Source: Mycobacterium sp. (GTDB taxonomy: Bacteria > Actinomycetota > Actinomycetes > Mycobacteriales > Mycobacteriaceae). From it: DNA of 64,000 nucleotides. Each line of letters opens with the position of its first letter. Position 1 is the first letter of the stretch. Both the position numbers and the translations under genes were made by a program. Under the pieces are notes generated by a model. The model did not search any database and was not told the DNA's origin. It was given only the letters and a program-made list of their open reading frames with translations. This document shows positions 34,103-43,224 of the stretch, in pieces. The stretch spans positions 62,001 to 126,000 of the forward strand of contig JAHFVD010000013.1 in NCBI GenBank assembly GCA_023264735.1, given 5' to 3'.

Positions 34103-37100
34103 CTAACCTTGTGGTGAGAGCGTGTCGGGCGGGATGATTCCTTGACCGCGCAGATCGGACACGTACTTGTCGATCAGCCCTCGAGACAGGTGCGGGATAT
34201 CGTGCTCTGCACCGATCTTGTTCGCTTGCACGGCTTTCCGGAACACGTCTGCGGGCGCCAACGAGCCGCGTACCGGTCGCTCCGGGCGGCTGTAAGCCGT
34301 CAGCAGCGGTAGCACCGAGTGCTGGCGTTGTGGGCCGGGCAAGGACCGCAGCGCGGTCCCGAAACGATCGAGCCAGTCTCCGTAGTCGGCGACGCGCTTG
34401 ATGGGATGGCCGGACTCGATCAGCCAGTCCACGAACACGTCCAGCGAAATGCCGTCGTCGTGCGGATTCATCACGTCGTAGGACCGAAATCCGCGACGGG
34501 CGCCGGCGCCCAGCGTCGCGATCGACTCCGCGACGAAGTCCACCGGAAGCCCGTCATAGTGCGACCGTGGCCGTTCCCCCGAAGCAGTTCTCTCATAGAA
34601 CGACTCGGGAGCCAGACCGGTGACGAGAAGGCTGTAGATCAACCGGGTGAACATGTCCGGGACGTTGAGTTGGCCGGCGTAGCGACGGTCAGCAAGGATC
34701 ATTCCCGAGCGGAACACCGCGAGCGGGAGACCGCAGAGGTCGTGGGCCTCGCGCAACAGCACCTCACCGGCCCACTTGCTGTTGCCGTACCCGTTGGCAT
34801 AGGAGTCGTCGATGGAACGTGTCGGGCTGATCACGCGAATGTCGCCGTCCTCCTCGAACCGTCCTGGCTCCACGGACATTGCGACCGACACCGTCGACAG
34901 ATAGCTGATCGGTTTCAGTCGGGTGCTGAGGGCGAGCCGGATAACCTCCGCGGTACCGGCGACGTTGGGGCCGAACAACTGCCGGTACGGCAGAACGTGA
35001 TTGACCTGGGCGGCAGGGTGCACGATGAGGTCGACCCGCTGCGCCAAATCGTCCCACACCTGCGGGGTCAGGCCGAGTTGCGGCTGGCTGATATCTCCTG
35101 CGACGACCTCCAGATGCTCGGTGCCCAAGGCGCGGAAGCATGCGCGCAGTTCGGCATCGCCGTCGTCGAAGATCTGCTCCAGGCGCGCCCGCGCGGATGC
35201 GTCGTCGGCACCGCGCAACAGGCAGATCAATGTCCCGCCGGTGCTGGAAAGACGCTGCAGCCACTCCAGTGCCAGGAACCGTCCCAAATACCCGTTGGCA
35301 CCGGTCAGCAGCACAGTGTTTGGCGTCGCATCGGTCGGCAGCGGCAGTGTCCGAGCCTCGGCCAGGATGCTCTCCGGCAGGAACTTGTCCAGCGTCAGGT
35401 CAGCGGCCCGGATAGTCCCGTCACCGGATTCGTGGATGTCGGACACCGTCGGACCGGCCGGCCCATCCCCGTCCTGATTTTCGAGGTAAGCGGCGATGTC
35501 GCCGAGGGTGGTCGTGGGGCCGGTGAGCATCCCCACCGGCGTTTCTACGCCGAAGAGTTCCTGCAGCAGGTTCGAAAACGTCAGCGCGGACAGGGAGTCG
35601 CCGCCCAGATCGATGAACTGTTCGTCGCGGGTGACCGCTGCCGCGGGAACGCCGAGCAGGGCCGCGGCGGCCTGGGTGACGGTGTCGACGACCGGCTGGT
35701 GTTGCGCGGCGTCTCGAAGTGCGCGCACGTCGTCGGCGCGCGCGGCATCGAGCTGCTCGTACAGTTGCTCCAATTCGGCCCCGTAGCGCTCCTTGAGTCT
35801 GGGACGCAACAGCTTCCCGACTCCCGAGAGCAGACCGTTCGTGGTGCTGAACGGTTCTGTCTCAATCAGGAAGTCGACCGGGAGCTCGTAGGGTTGCAGA
35901 TCGGCATCGCGCGCCGTCTGCGACAACGCCGCGCGGAGTGCTGCCCTGAGTTCGCTTTCCGCCCCGTTGTAAGCGGCGAGCACATCGTCGGTGGGCACGA
36001 TGACTGCCAGCAACGCGGCCCGTTCACTGTTGCCGTAGACGAAGATCTGCCGGATCAGCGGGGTGCGCGCGAACTCGGCTTCGAGGTTGGCTACCGCGAC
36101 GAATTCGCCTTGTGAGAGCTTGATGACATTGTTGCGACGATCGACATATGCCAGGCGGTCGGGTTCTCGCTCGGCCACGATATCGCCGGTGCGGTAATAC
36201 CCTTCGGCGTCGAACACCTCGGCCGTGAGTTCCGGACGCTTGTAGTAGCCGGGCATCGCGGCCGCACTTTTGACCAGAAGCTCCCCACGAGGGTGGGGTT
36301 TGTCGGTAGCGAAGTAGCCCAGCTCGGGGACGTCGATCAGCTTGTAGTCGAGGACGAGCGGACGCACGACGATGCCATCGGTGGTGATCGCACCGATCTC
36401 GGTGAGCCCGTAGGTGTCGACGATGCCAGCCTGCAGGCAGGACTCCAGAAACACCCTCATCTCAGGGGCCAACGGTGCGGTGCTGACGAATCCACCCAAA
36501 ACCCGGCCGCCGAGCAGCTTTTCGCGCACTTCGGCCTTGGCCGCCTGTTCGACGTTGTCACGATCGAGCTCACCGCCGGACAGCCGGTCCACGATCTGCT
36601 GGTAGCGCTGGTAGAGCATATCCACGACACGGGGAACCAGGCCCAGGTCCGTAGGGCGCACCAGCGCCCAGTCATCAAACAACGTCGATAGGTCACTCTC
36701 GGCGACGAAATAGCTTGTGCCGCCTGTCTGGAAGGACGACGACAGTGGTATCCGCCCACCGATGTGGTTCAGCGGCATGAAGTTCAGATTGATGACCACC
36801 GACTCGGTGGCCTTCATGGGGAGGGTCCACAGTGTGGCGACCATCCGCTCGGTCCACATGGCCCCCTTGGGAGTGCCAGTGCTGCCGGAGGTGTACAGGA
36901 TCATCGCCAACCGGTCGTCGGAACCGTCTGCGTACAAAGGAGATTCGGGAACCTGTGCGCCGCGCTCGACGATCTCGGGCAGTGTTTCGACGATGACGTG
37001 CATGTCGGCTTCGGCGAAGCGTTCGCGAGCGTGCTGCACGCGTTCGCGATGATCGTCGTCGTCTTGCCGGTAGTCGAACACGACCAATCGTGACAACCAC

Positions 37101-37690
37101 TGACCACCCAGCGCAGCCTCCACGGCCACGTCGAGGTAGGCGGCGCTGGCGGCAAGAACCCGAGGGGTGGTCTCCTCAAGTATGGGTGTCAGGCGTGCGG
37201 CGGAGGTGTTGTGTTGCAGCGGAACCGCGACGAGTCCGAGGTAGCCACACACCAAATCGATGGTCAGGTAGTCGGCGCTGGCGAAGCCGACGGTCGCCAC
37301 GAAGTCACCGGCCTCGATCGGCGCCCGCAAATCGTGGTGCCACGCAGCAGCGACGGCGCGCACTCTGTTCCAGAGTTCACCGTAGGAGATGGTGCCGAAC
37401 GCCGGCAGGAGTCGCGTGGCCGACCGTCCGGTGTTCTCGTCCCGAATGGTCTCGACCATCCTGGTGCCCAGCGCGGGACGGTCGGCATACCCCTCCGCCA
37501 GCGTGCGCAGCACTTCTGACAATCGCAGACCAGGGCGCCGCGCCGCGTCGAGGACATCGAGACGCGGGGTGGCCGCCAGATATTGGGGGTCACCGTCGAA
37601 CAGGTCGGCCGCCCGCGCCGCGGCGCCCACCGTCTCACGCCCGTCGTTCTGCAGAGCTACACCCGTCGGCGATTCAATCGTCACGCGCAT
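34103..37690 (-). CDS. car: Carboxylic acid reductase (FadD9-like)
   Basis: A 1195-residue A-T-R enzyme that activates a carboxylate with ATP, loads it on a phosphopantetheine arm and reduces it to an aldehyde with NADPH. The adenylation domain (about 40-640) has MILYTSGSTGTPKGAMW and the YRTGDIV loop. The carrier domain (about 670-745) has the attachment Ser in DLGGDSLSALTF. The reductase domain (about 790-1190) has the Rossmann motif LLTGANGYLGRFLALEWL and an SxnnY-like active site in the extended-SDR family. A phosphopantetheinyl transferase encoded elsewhere is required. The start may be the GTG at 37684, six bases after AAGGG, rather than the ATG at 37690. Confidence 0.95.
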   Translation of the reverse strand: MRVTIESPTGVALQNDGRETVGAAARAADLFDGDPQYLAATPRLDVLDAARRPGLRLSEVLRTLAEGYADRPALGTRMVETIRDENTGRSATRLLPAFGTISYGELWNRVRAVAAAWHHDLRAPIEAGDFVATVGFASADYLTIDLVCGYLGLVAVPLQHNTSAARLTPILEETTPRVLAASAAYLDVAVEAALGGQWLSRLVVFDYRQDDDDHRERVQHARERFAEADMHVIVETLPEIVERGAQVPESPLYADGSDDRLAMILYTSGSTGTPKGAMWTERMVATLWTLPMKATESVVINLNFMPLNHIGGRIPLSSSFQTGGTSYFVAESDLSTLFDDWALVRPTDLGLVPRVVDMLYQRYQQIVDRLSGGELDRDNVEQAAKAEVREKLLGGRVLGGFVSTAPLAPEMRVFLESCLQAGIVDTYGLTEIGAITTDGIVVRPLVLDYKLIDVPELGYFATDKPHPRGELLVKSAAAMPGYYKRPELTAEVFDAEGYYRTGDIVAEREPDRLAYVDRRNNVIKLSQGEFVAVANLEAEFARTPLIRQIFVYGNSERAALLAVIVPTDDVLAAYNGAESELRAALRAALSQTARDADLQPYELPVDFLIETEPFSTTNGLLSGVGKLLRPRLKERYGAELEQLYEQLDAARADDVRALRDAAQHQPVVDTVTQAAAALLGVPAAAVTRDEQFIDLGGDSLSALTFSNLLQELFGVETPVGMLTGPTTTLGDIAAYLENQDGDGPAGPTVSDIHESGDGTIRAADLTLDKFLPESILAEARTLPLPTDATPNTVLLTGANGYLGRFLALEWLQRLSSTGGTLICLLRGADDASARARLEQIFDDGDAELRACFRALGTEHLEVVAGDISQPQLGLTPQVWDDLAQRVDLIVHPAAQVNHVLPYRQLFGPNVAGTAEVIRLALSTRLKPISYLSTVSVAMSVEPGRFEEDGDIRVISPTRSIDDSYANGYGNSKWAGEVLLREAHDLCGLPLAVFRSGMILADRRYAGQLNVPDMFTRLIYSLLVTGLAPESFYERTASGERPRSHYDGLPVDFVAESIATLGAGARRGFRSYDVMNPHDDGISLDVFVDWLIESGHPIKRVADYGDWLDRFGTALRSLPGPQRQHSVLPLLTAYSRPERPVRGSLAPADVFRKAVQANKIGAEHDIPHLSRGLIDKYVSDLRGQGIIPPDTLSPQG

Positions 37691-37717
37691 CCCTTCGTCC
37701 GATCACCGCACAGCCTG

Positions 37718-37770
37718 ACTATACTTGTGTCCAGCCAGACACTAGCGCCCTGGCTTTACTTGAGGCAAGT
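37718..37770. promoter_or_regulatory. Overlapping divergent promoters and HxlR operator candidates
   Basis: ACTATACT (37718-37725) reads as TATAGT leftward and TATACT rightward, good -10 boxes for car and for the HxlR gene. Next to it are two perfect inverted repeats: GTGTC and GACAC around six bases (37727-37742), and ACTTG and CAAGT around three bases (37758-37770). Both lie between the car -10 box and the HxlR start, so a bound regulator would affect both genes. Confidence 0.55.
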
Positions 37771-37781
37771 CAGCAGGCAAG

Positions 37782-38264
37782 ATGGCTGCTATGACCTCCG
37801 CGACACTCGTCGGCCGACTTAGCGACCGCGACTCTTGGCGGGCGAACGACTGCTCCATTGCCGCCGCCCTGGATGTCGTCGGTCGCCGCGCGAGCCTGCT
37901 GCTGCTGCGTGAGGCGTTCTACGGGGCGCACCGGTTCGAGGAGTTCTCCCGCCGCGCGAAGCTCAGCGAGAAGATCACCGCCATCCGACTCAGGGAGCTC
38001 GTGGATGAGGGCCTGCTGGAGAAGCGGGCCTACCACGAGCCCGGTCAACGGCGCCGGGAGGACTACCACCTCACCGAAAAGGGCGCGGATTTCCTGCCGG
38101 CGTTACTGGCTTTGATGCGCTGGGGCGACCGCTGGGTCCGCGCAGATGGCGGCCGAGTGGCCCTGTCGCACAACGATTGCGGTGCGCCCATCGAGGTCGA
38201 CGTGCGTTGCGGTGAAGGTCATTCCGTGACCGCCGGTGACATTCAGGCCGCGTTGCGCAGTTGA
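37782..38264 (+). CDS. HxlR family transcriptional regulator
   Basis: A 160-residue winged-helix protein. Its HxlR domain reads ANDCSIAAALDVVGRRASLLLLREAFYG, then FEEFSRRAKLSEKITAIRLRELVDEGLLEKR in outline. The Cys after ND is the conserved HxlR cysteine. A short C-terminal extension (about 120-160) contains DCGAPIEVDVRCGEGH, with two cysteines and a histidine that might bind a metal. It is divergent from car and is the obvious candidate regulator of the car-SDR-MpaB group. Regulators of this family often sense aldehydes or electrophiles, which would suit the product of the reductase. Confidence 0.88.
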   Translation: MAAMTSATLVGRLSDRDSWRANDCSIAAALDVVGRRASLLLLREAFYGAHRFEEFSRRAKLSEKITAIRLRELVDEGLLEKRAYHEPGQRRREDYHLTEKGADFLPALLALMRWGDRWVRADGGRVALSHNDCGAPIEVDVRCGEGHSVTAGDIQAALRS

Positions 38265-38719
38265 TCCCCGCTCGGCACACGTGAATCCCGGCAGATCGCA
38301 CCGGGCCGAAGACGTGGACTCGCCGACCGGCGATCAGGCATGCATGGTGAAATGACGAACGAAGTGGCACAACGGATTACCCCCGCAGTTCAGAACGCAC
38401 ATTGATCAAGCGGTCAATCCCGCGATGTCATTTCCACGGAGAGGGATCTGGCGCCCCCCAATGACCTGACGCGACTGAGAGTGCCGGCGGTGGCGGCGGG
38501 CTCCCAAGGCCGAGTCTCTGTTTACCCTCGAATTGGCGGTCGAGTCGGCAATGGCGACGAGCGCCGCGATCTGGTCGGTAGAGATCGCCAGTATGGTGCA
38601 GAACTCGATAGCCCTTGGCGGGAACTTCATGTCCGGAATCTGCGGTCTGCAGTCGGCACTTGTTCAGCAAGTCTTGGAATTCCCTGCGTTATCCATCACC
38701 TGGAAACGAGCGCTGCTAG
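38265..38719. other. Intergenic region, nothing recognised
   Basis: 455 bases between the HxlR gene and the dnaB stop. Short open frames occur on both strands in the second half, around 38400-38720. None has a ribosome binding site together with recognisable protein sequence, and I find no RNA gene or clear terminator. It marks the boundary between the accessory left half and the conserved core block. Confidence 0.4.
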
Positions 38720-41347
38720 CTACCTCGCCATGTTCGTAAACCGCGACAAATGCAGCTGATGCGCGACCGTGACCGTACGCGTAGGTCCCGCACGGTGTTT
38801 CGCGACAATCAGGTCGGCCTCGCCGCCGCGCGGGTCGTCGGTTTCAAAGGCATCGGGGCGGTGGAGCAAAATCACCATGTCCGCATCCTGCTCGATTGAT
38901 CCCGACTCACGTAGGTCGGCCAGCATCGGCTTCTTGTCGGTTCGCTGCTCGGGACCGCGGTTCAGCTGGCTCATCGCGACAACCGGGACTTCCAGCTCTT
39001 TCGCCAAAAGCTTGATCTGCCTTGAGAATTCGGAGACTTCCTGCTGGCGCGACTCGACCTTCTTGCCCGATGTCATCAGCTGCAAGTAGTCGAGCACGAT
39101 CAGCCGCAGCCCCGCCTTCTGATGCAGCCGGCGAGCCTTCGCGCGGATCTCCATCATCGTCAGGTTCGGCGAATCGTCGATATACAACGGTGCTTCACTG
39201 ATTTCGCTCATCCGGCGCGCCAAACGCGTCCAGTCGTCGTCGGTCATCCGGCCCGACCGCATGTCGGCGAGCTTGATCTTCGCTTCCGCCGACAGCAGTC
39301 GCATGACGATCTCGGACTTACTCATTTCCAGCGAGAACACGATGCTCGGCAACCGGTGCTTGATCGAGCACGACCGCAAGAAATCCAGTCCCAGGGTCGA
39401 ATTGTGCGTGGGGATCATCGCACGCCCCGCGAGGTACAGGTGTGCGTCATTGTCGACCTCGACGCACCGCACCGGAACGCTCGCGATCGGCCGGACGTCG
39501 GTGATGAACCTGGACGACACCCTCGCGGTGCCACTGGCTCGTCGCTCCTTGTGTACCAGAGCTTTCCGCGGCAGCACGAACACATCATCGTCGGTGGAGA
39601 AGTTCAGGATGTAGGCGATCGAACTCGCGACTGAGCGCCCGTGCACGCTCTTTGTCGTGCGGCCGCAGCGGTAGCCAAGGCTAACGATGAGTTCGTAGAC
39701 ATCATCGGCCAACCGCTTGTTCGTCACCGAAAACTGAACAGAACCACCGTTCGTGACCGTTCCATCCGTATCCAACAGACCGGCCAGGACCGCGCGCCGC
39801 TGCGCCTCCGAGGCGCGCAAGTAATCAACCGGAATGTGCTTGGCGTTGAGCACACCGATAGTCCGCAGCCGAGCCTGCAGGGTGCCGACCTCGTTGCGGC
39901 ACGACTGGCACAGCTGAAGTCCGCACGACACTCCCCCGCACCGCGAGCACGCCGGTGCCGGCACCGCATCCGACAGGAAACGTGCCTTACCCCCGCAGGA
40001 CTGCCCGCAGGTCCGAACTTGACTGGTGTTTGGAACAAAGGATTTTCCGCATACAACGCAGTCCCGCGGCGCCACCGCAACCGGTGCGGGCAGACGCAGC
40101 GAGTAGCGGTACTTCGCCGTCTCGGACTTGTGCGCTTCGATGCCCTCGGACTCGATGCACATGATGATCTCGGGATCCGCCACCGTGATCTGCGCAGCGG
40201 CGCTCGTGCCATCCCCCAGCCACGCGCCCAGGGTGTACGGCGGCACCAACAGCTCGCGATCCGGGGCCTGCAGCGGCTTGGCGTTGTTCACCGAGTGGTT
40301 CAGCCAGCGATCCTGTGTCGCGCAGCGCAGCGTCTCGGCGATCTCACGCGTTGTCCGAACCGCGGCAAAGGTCTGCTGGTTCTTGTACCGGTTGTAGCCA
40401 GCCGCAGCGGCTTGCGCAGATTTCCGGGACGCCCGGGTATCGGTCAGCCACTGATGCTCGGCATCGGCGATCAGCACTGTGCCATCGGAGAATTCAACCT
40501 CGTAGCACGGCCGGCCGACCATGACGTCTGTTGCGGCGACCACCCGCGTGGGCCGCCCGTCGGCGTCGATCAGGTAGTCCCCCACCTTCACCTCGCCCAT
40601 CGTGGTCCAGCCCGTCGGCGTCGGCAGGGGCGTGTCCAACCCCAGCGCCTTGCCCATACCCGGCCTGGCCGCCACCACAATCATCTGACCCGGATGCAGT
40701 CCGTTGGTCAGCTCGTCCAACTCGGTGAAGCCCGTCGGCACACCCTTGGAGATGCCGCCGTTGGAGGCGATGGCGTCGATCTCGTCCATCGTCGGCTGCA
40801 GCAGGTCTTCCAACGGAAGGAAGTCCTCCGCGGTGCGCCGCTCGGTCACGTCGTAGATCTCGGCCTGCGCGCGGTCCACGATCTCGTTGACGTCGGCACC
40901 CTCGGCACCGGCATAGCCGTACTGCACCACCCGGGTGCCGGCCTCCACCAGCCGGCGCAACAACGCCTTCTCGGCCACAATGCCCGCGTAATAGCCGGCG
41001 TTGGCCGCCGTGGGCACCGTCGAGATCAGCGTGTGCACATACGGGGCACCGCCTACGCGGCGCAGCAGCCCGCGCCGGTCCAGCTCGGCCGCCACAGTGA
41101 CCGCGTCCGCGGGCTCACCGCGCCCGTAGAGGTCCAGAATCGCGTCGTACACGTTCTGATGGGCGGGCCGGTAGAAGTCGCCCGGACGGAGCCGCTCCAG
41201 TACGTCGGCGATCGCATCCTTGGACAGCAGCATGCCGCCCAACACCGACTGCTCGGCCGCAAGGTCCTGTGGAGGCTGGCGACCGAAGTCCTCGGACGGT
41301 GGAGGACTGCCCATTCCGGACTGTCCGAGATCGTCAACGACCGCCAT
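38720..41347 (-). CDS. dnaB: Replicative DNA helicase DnaB precursor containing an intein
   Basis: An 875-residue precursor of the hexameric replication-fork helicase. Extein residues 1-233 contain the primase-interacting N-domain (QDLAAEQSVLGGMLLS) and the start of the RecA-fold ATPase. The Walker A loop RPGMGK/ST is split by the intein after its Lys. Extein residues 650-875 continue STLGLDFLRSCSIKH and include LIVLDYLQLM (Walker B) and VAMSQLNRGPEQR. The mature helicase would be 459 residues, the normal size. The ATG at 41347 is preferred over one at 41428 because GGAGG lies just upstream and the product starts MAVVDD. Function depends on intein removal, since the ATP-binding loop is otherwise broken. 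Confidence 0.96.
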   Translation of the reverse strand: MAVVDDLGQSGMGSPPPSEDFGRQPPQDLAAEQSVLGGMLLSKDAIADVLERLRPGDFYRPAHQNVYDAILDLYGRGEPADAVTVAAELDRRGLLRRVGGAPYVHTLISTVPTAANAGYYAGIVAEKALLRRLVEAGTRVVQYGYAGAEGADVNEIVDRAQAEIYDVTERRTAEDFLPLEDLLQPTMDEIDAIASNGGISKGVPTGFTELDELTNGLHPGQMIVVAARPGMGKALGLDTPLPTPTGWTTMGEVKVGDYLIDADGRPTRVVAATDVMVGRPCYEVEFSDGTVLIADAEHQWLTDTRASRKSAQAAAAGYNRYKNQQTFAAVRTTREIAETLRCATQDRWLNHSVNNAKPLQAPDRELLVPPYTLGAWLGDGTSAAAQITVADPEIIMCIESEGIEAHKSETAKYRYSLRLPAPVAVAPRDCVVCGKSFVPNTSQVRTCGQSCGGKARFLSDAVPAPACSRCGGVSCGLQLCQSCRNEVGTLQARLRTIGVLNAKHIPVDYLRASEAQRRAVLAGLLDTDGTVTNGGSVQFSVTNKRLADDVYELIVSLGYRCGRTTKSVHGRSVASSIAYILNFSTDDDVFVLPRKALVHKERRASGTARVSSRFITDVRPIASVPVRCVEVDNDAHLYLAGRAMIPTHNSTLGLDFLRSCSIKHRLPSIVFSLEMSKSEIVMRLLSAEAKIKLADMRSGRMTDDDWTRLARRMSEISEAPLYIDDSPNLTMMEIRAKARRLHQKAGLRLIVLDYLQLMTSGKKVESRQQEVSEFSRQIKLLAKELEVPVVAMSQLNRGPEQRTDKKPMLADLRESGSIEQDADMVILLHRPDAFETDDPRGGEADLIVAKHRAGPTRTVTVAHQLHLSRFTNMAR
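39401..40648 (-). mobile_element. Class 3 intein with LAGLIDADG homing endonuclease, in DnaB Walker A
   Basis: A 416-residue intein replaces nothing but sits between the Lys and Ser of the DnaB Walker A motif. It begins with Ala, not Cys or Ser. It has Trp67 in block B (AEHQW), Cys395 in block F (VRCVEVDN) and Thr414 in block G (IPTHN, then extein Ser). This is the W-C-T set of class 3 inteins, known from the mycobacteriophage Bethlehem DnaB intein. The endonuclease has two LAGLIDADG helices (LGAWLGDGT and LAGLLDTDG). Between them lies a segment with nine cysteines: CVVC, CGQSC, CSRC, and a third pattern C-x4-C-x2-C, resembling two zinc ribbons. The endonuclease motifs look intact. Confidence 0.93.
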
Positions 41348-41831
41348 CGGGTTATCCCCACCTCCGTCTAAAGCTGGTCGAACGTCAGTTCGATGCACAA
41401 TCGGAGGTCTACCCCACACCCCCGACAAGTACTCGCCGCGACGGTGATGACCGGCACCGCCGACGGCTCACGCTAGACGTTGCTGGAGCCCTCGCAAACC
41501 GGACCTGTTCATCAACCTGTTAGTGATTTGTGGATAGCCGGGGAAACTAGTGTTGAGGTGTTGGGGAGAACCTGTGGAGAACTGACCAATTTCGAGTCAT
41601 TTGTCCAGCTGAGGGCAGGGTAACCCCTGGTACACGTTGTGGATGGCAAGTTCATCGGCGTGTCGGCTCCGGTTGCGATCTCGGGCGTGTTGTGTTGCCG
41701 GAGCTTATGCACAAGGTTAACGGCCGGTTAGATTAGCTGAGCCGGGGTCGCCGGAATGTGTTCGCCAGAAATGCAGCAATTCCCCGAGAGCGACCGCGAA
41801 CGGCCGCCACCCGGGGAATTGACGCGTATGG
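41348..41831. other. Region between rplI and dnaB
   Basis: A 484-base gap without a supported gene. It contains five near matches to the DnaA box, described separately, and the ribosome binding site of dnaB (GGAGG close to 41360). In M. tuberculosis a small gene, Rv0057, lies between rplI and dnaB; no counterpart is visible. Confidence 0.45.
41529..41713. promoter_or_regulatory. Cluster of DnaA-box-like nonamers upstream of dnaB
   Basis: Five nonamers resemble the DnaA box TTATCCACA or its mycobacterial form TTGTCCACA: TGTGGATAG (41529-41537), TGTGGAGAA (41573-41581), TTGTCCAGC (41601-41609), TGTGGATGG (41638-41646) and TTATGCACA (41705-41713). Three match at eight of nine positions, two at seven. 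They could bring dnaB transcription under DnaA, or be a minor DnaA-titration site. Confidence 0.4.
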
Positions 41832-42290
41832 CTAACTTTGTGCGACGACGTCGACGGTCACGTCGACGTTCACCTCGGGGTGCAGATGCACGCCGACGGT
41901 GTGAGCGCCAGTCGCCTTGATATGAGCCTTGGGCAGCTGCACGGTGCGCTTGTCCAAGTTGGGGCCGCCGGCCTTCTTGATCGCCGCGACGATGTCGTTG
42001 GCGGTCACCGAGCCGAACAGCTTGCCCGAGTCCGCAGCGGTCTTCACCGGCAGCTGGATCGAGCCCAGAGCTGCGAGTGCAGCCTTGATCTCATCGGCGT
42101 GCTCACGGTCGCGCACGGTCTTGGTCTCGCGGGCGCGACGGATCTCGTCGGCCTGCTTCTGCGCACCACGCGAGGCAGCGATGGCCAGGCCGCGCGGCAG
42201 CAGGTAGTTGCGACCGTACCCGTCCTTCACCTCAACGGTGTCGCCGGCAGTACCGAGGTGGTCGACCTCAGCGGTCAGGATCAGCTTCAT
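41832..42290 (-). CDS. rplI: Ribosomal protein bL9
   Basis: A 152-residue large-subunit protein. The N-terminal RNA-binding domain ([34 protein letters not shown]) is followed by the long connecting helix (about 40-75) and the C-terminal domain ([19 protein letters not shown]). Length and domain order are standard. It is the last gene of the rpsF-ssb-rpsR-rplI operon, 17 bases after rpsR. Confidence 0.97.
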   Translation of the reverse strand: MKLILTAEVDHLGTAGDTVEVKDGYGRNYLLPRGLAIAASRGAQKQADEIRRARETKTVRDREHADEIKAALAALGSIQLPVKTAADSGKLFGSVTANDIVAAIKKAGGPNLDKRTVQLPKAHIKATGAHTVGVHLHPEVNVDVTVDVVAQS

Positions 42291-42307
42291 GTCGATACTT
42301 CCGTTCT

Positions 42308-42562
42308 CTACCGAGCCGCCGACGTGAACGGCAGCAGGGCAACCTCACGCGCGTTCTTGACGGCGATCGCGATGTCGCGCTGGTGCTGCACGCAGTTACC
42401 GGTCACCCGGCGGGCGCGGATCTTGCCGCGCTCGCTGATGTAGGTACGCAGCAGCTGGGTGTCCTTGTAATCGATGTCCTGCCCCTTCTTGGAGCAGAAA
42501 ATGCACTTGCGGGTCTTGACCGGCTTTTCCGGTGCCGGACGCCGCTTATTGGTTTTGGCCAT
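42308..42562 (-). CDS. rpsR: Ribosomal protein bS18
   Basis: An 84-residue small-subunit protein that pairs with bS6 on the platform. It keeps the CIFC motif near residues 20-23 and a later Cys in [10 protein letters not shown], so it looks like the zinc-binding C+ form rather than the cysteine-free paralogue found in some mycobacterial genomes under zinc control. It follows ssb by 55 bases and precedes rplI by 17. Confidence 0.97.
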   Translation of the reverse strand: MAKTNKRRPAPEKPVKTRKCIFCSKKGQDIDYKDTQLLRTYISERGKIRARRVTGNCVQHQRDIAIAVKNAREVALLPFTSAAR

Positions 42563-42617
42563 GGGTCAATCTCTTTCGTTCTTCAGATGGCGCGCCGTGG
42601 CGCGCAAAGGTTTTGTG

Positions 42618-43139
42618 TCAGAAAGGCGGTTCGTCGTCGCCACCGGCGAACGAGCCCGACGCCGGGGCGCTGCCCCAGGGATCGTCTGCGGGTGCATCGC
42701 TGGCAGCCGCCGGACGGGAAGCCCCGCCGCCGCCACCACTGCCGCCGCCGAAGCCGCCACCCCCGCCACCACTGCGCGAGGCCTTGTTGACCTTGGCGGT
42801 GGCGTAACGCAGCGACGGGCCGATCTCGTCGACCTCGACCTCCATGACGGTGCGCTTCTCGCCCTCACGGGTTTCGAAGGACCGCTGCTTGAGCCGGCCG
42901 GTCACGATGACACGCGATCCCCGGGTGAGGCTCTCGGCCACGTTCTCGGCCGCCTCACGCCAGATGTTGCAGCGCAAGAACAGCGCTTCGCCGTCCTTCC
43001 ACTCCCCGCTCGCGCGGTCGAACGTCCGCGGTGTGGACGCCACCGTGAAATTGGCGACGGCTGCACCGGACGGGGTGAACCGCAGTTCGGGGTCGGCGGT
43101 CAGATTTCCGACGACGGTGATGGTCGTGTCACCGGCCAC
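42618..43139 (-). CDS. ssb: Single-stranded DNA-binding protein
   Basis: A 173-residue SSB with the OB-fold domain (about 1-110: [35 protein letters not shown]). A long glycine-rich disordered linker and the acidic protein-interaction tip DDEPPF at the C-terminus follow. It coats single-stranded DNA during replication and repair. It is second in the rpsF operon. Confidence 0.97.
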   Translation of the reverse strand: MAGDTTITVVGNLTADPELRFTPSGAAVANFTVASTPRTFDRASGEWKDGEALFLRCNIWREAAENVAESLTRGSRVIVTGRLKQRSFETREGEKRTVMEVEVDEIGPSLRYATAKVNKASRSGGGGGGFGGGSGGGGGASRPAAASDAPADDPWGSAPASGSFAGGDDEPPF

Positions 43140-43224
43140 AAGGTCCTCCTGGCATAGGCGGATGGATTCACCGCGAGCCTAGTTACTAGCTCCGACGCGC
43201 GGCGAGCTTTATCCACTGGCGTGA

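Noticed and set aside
34319..36115. Long rightward open frame (598 codons) inside car
   Set aside because: It is antisense to strong adenylation-domain coding sequence and has no family motifs; high GC leaves such frames open by chance.
38406..38739. Short frames on both strands between HxlR and dnaB
   Set aside because: Mutually overlapping, without ribosome binding sites or family resemblance; kept only as intergenic.
39401..40648. Possibility that the dnaB insertion is an insertion sequence or frame error
   Set aside because: The frame is continuous and carries intein splicing blocks with conserved terminal residues, so it is an intein.
39641..41371. 576-codon rightward frame opposite dnaB
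   Set aside because: Arg/His-rich shadow of the helicase and intein, with no recognisable domain.
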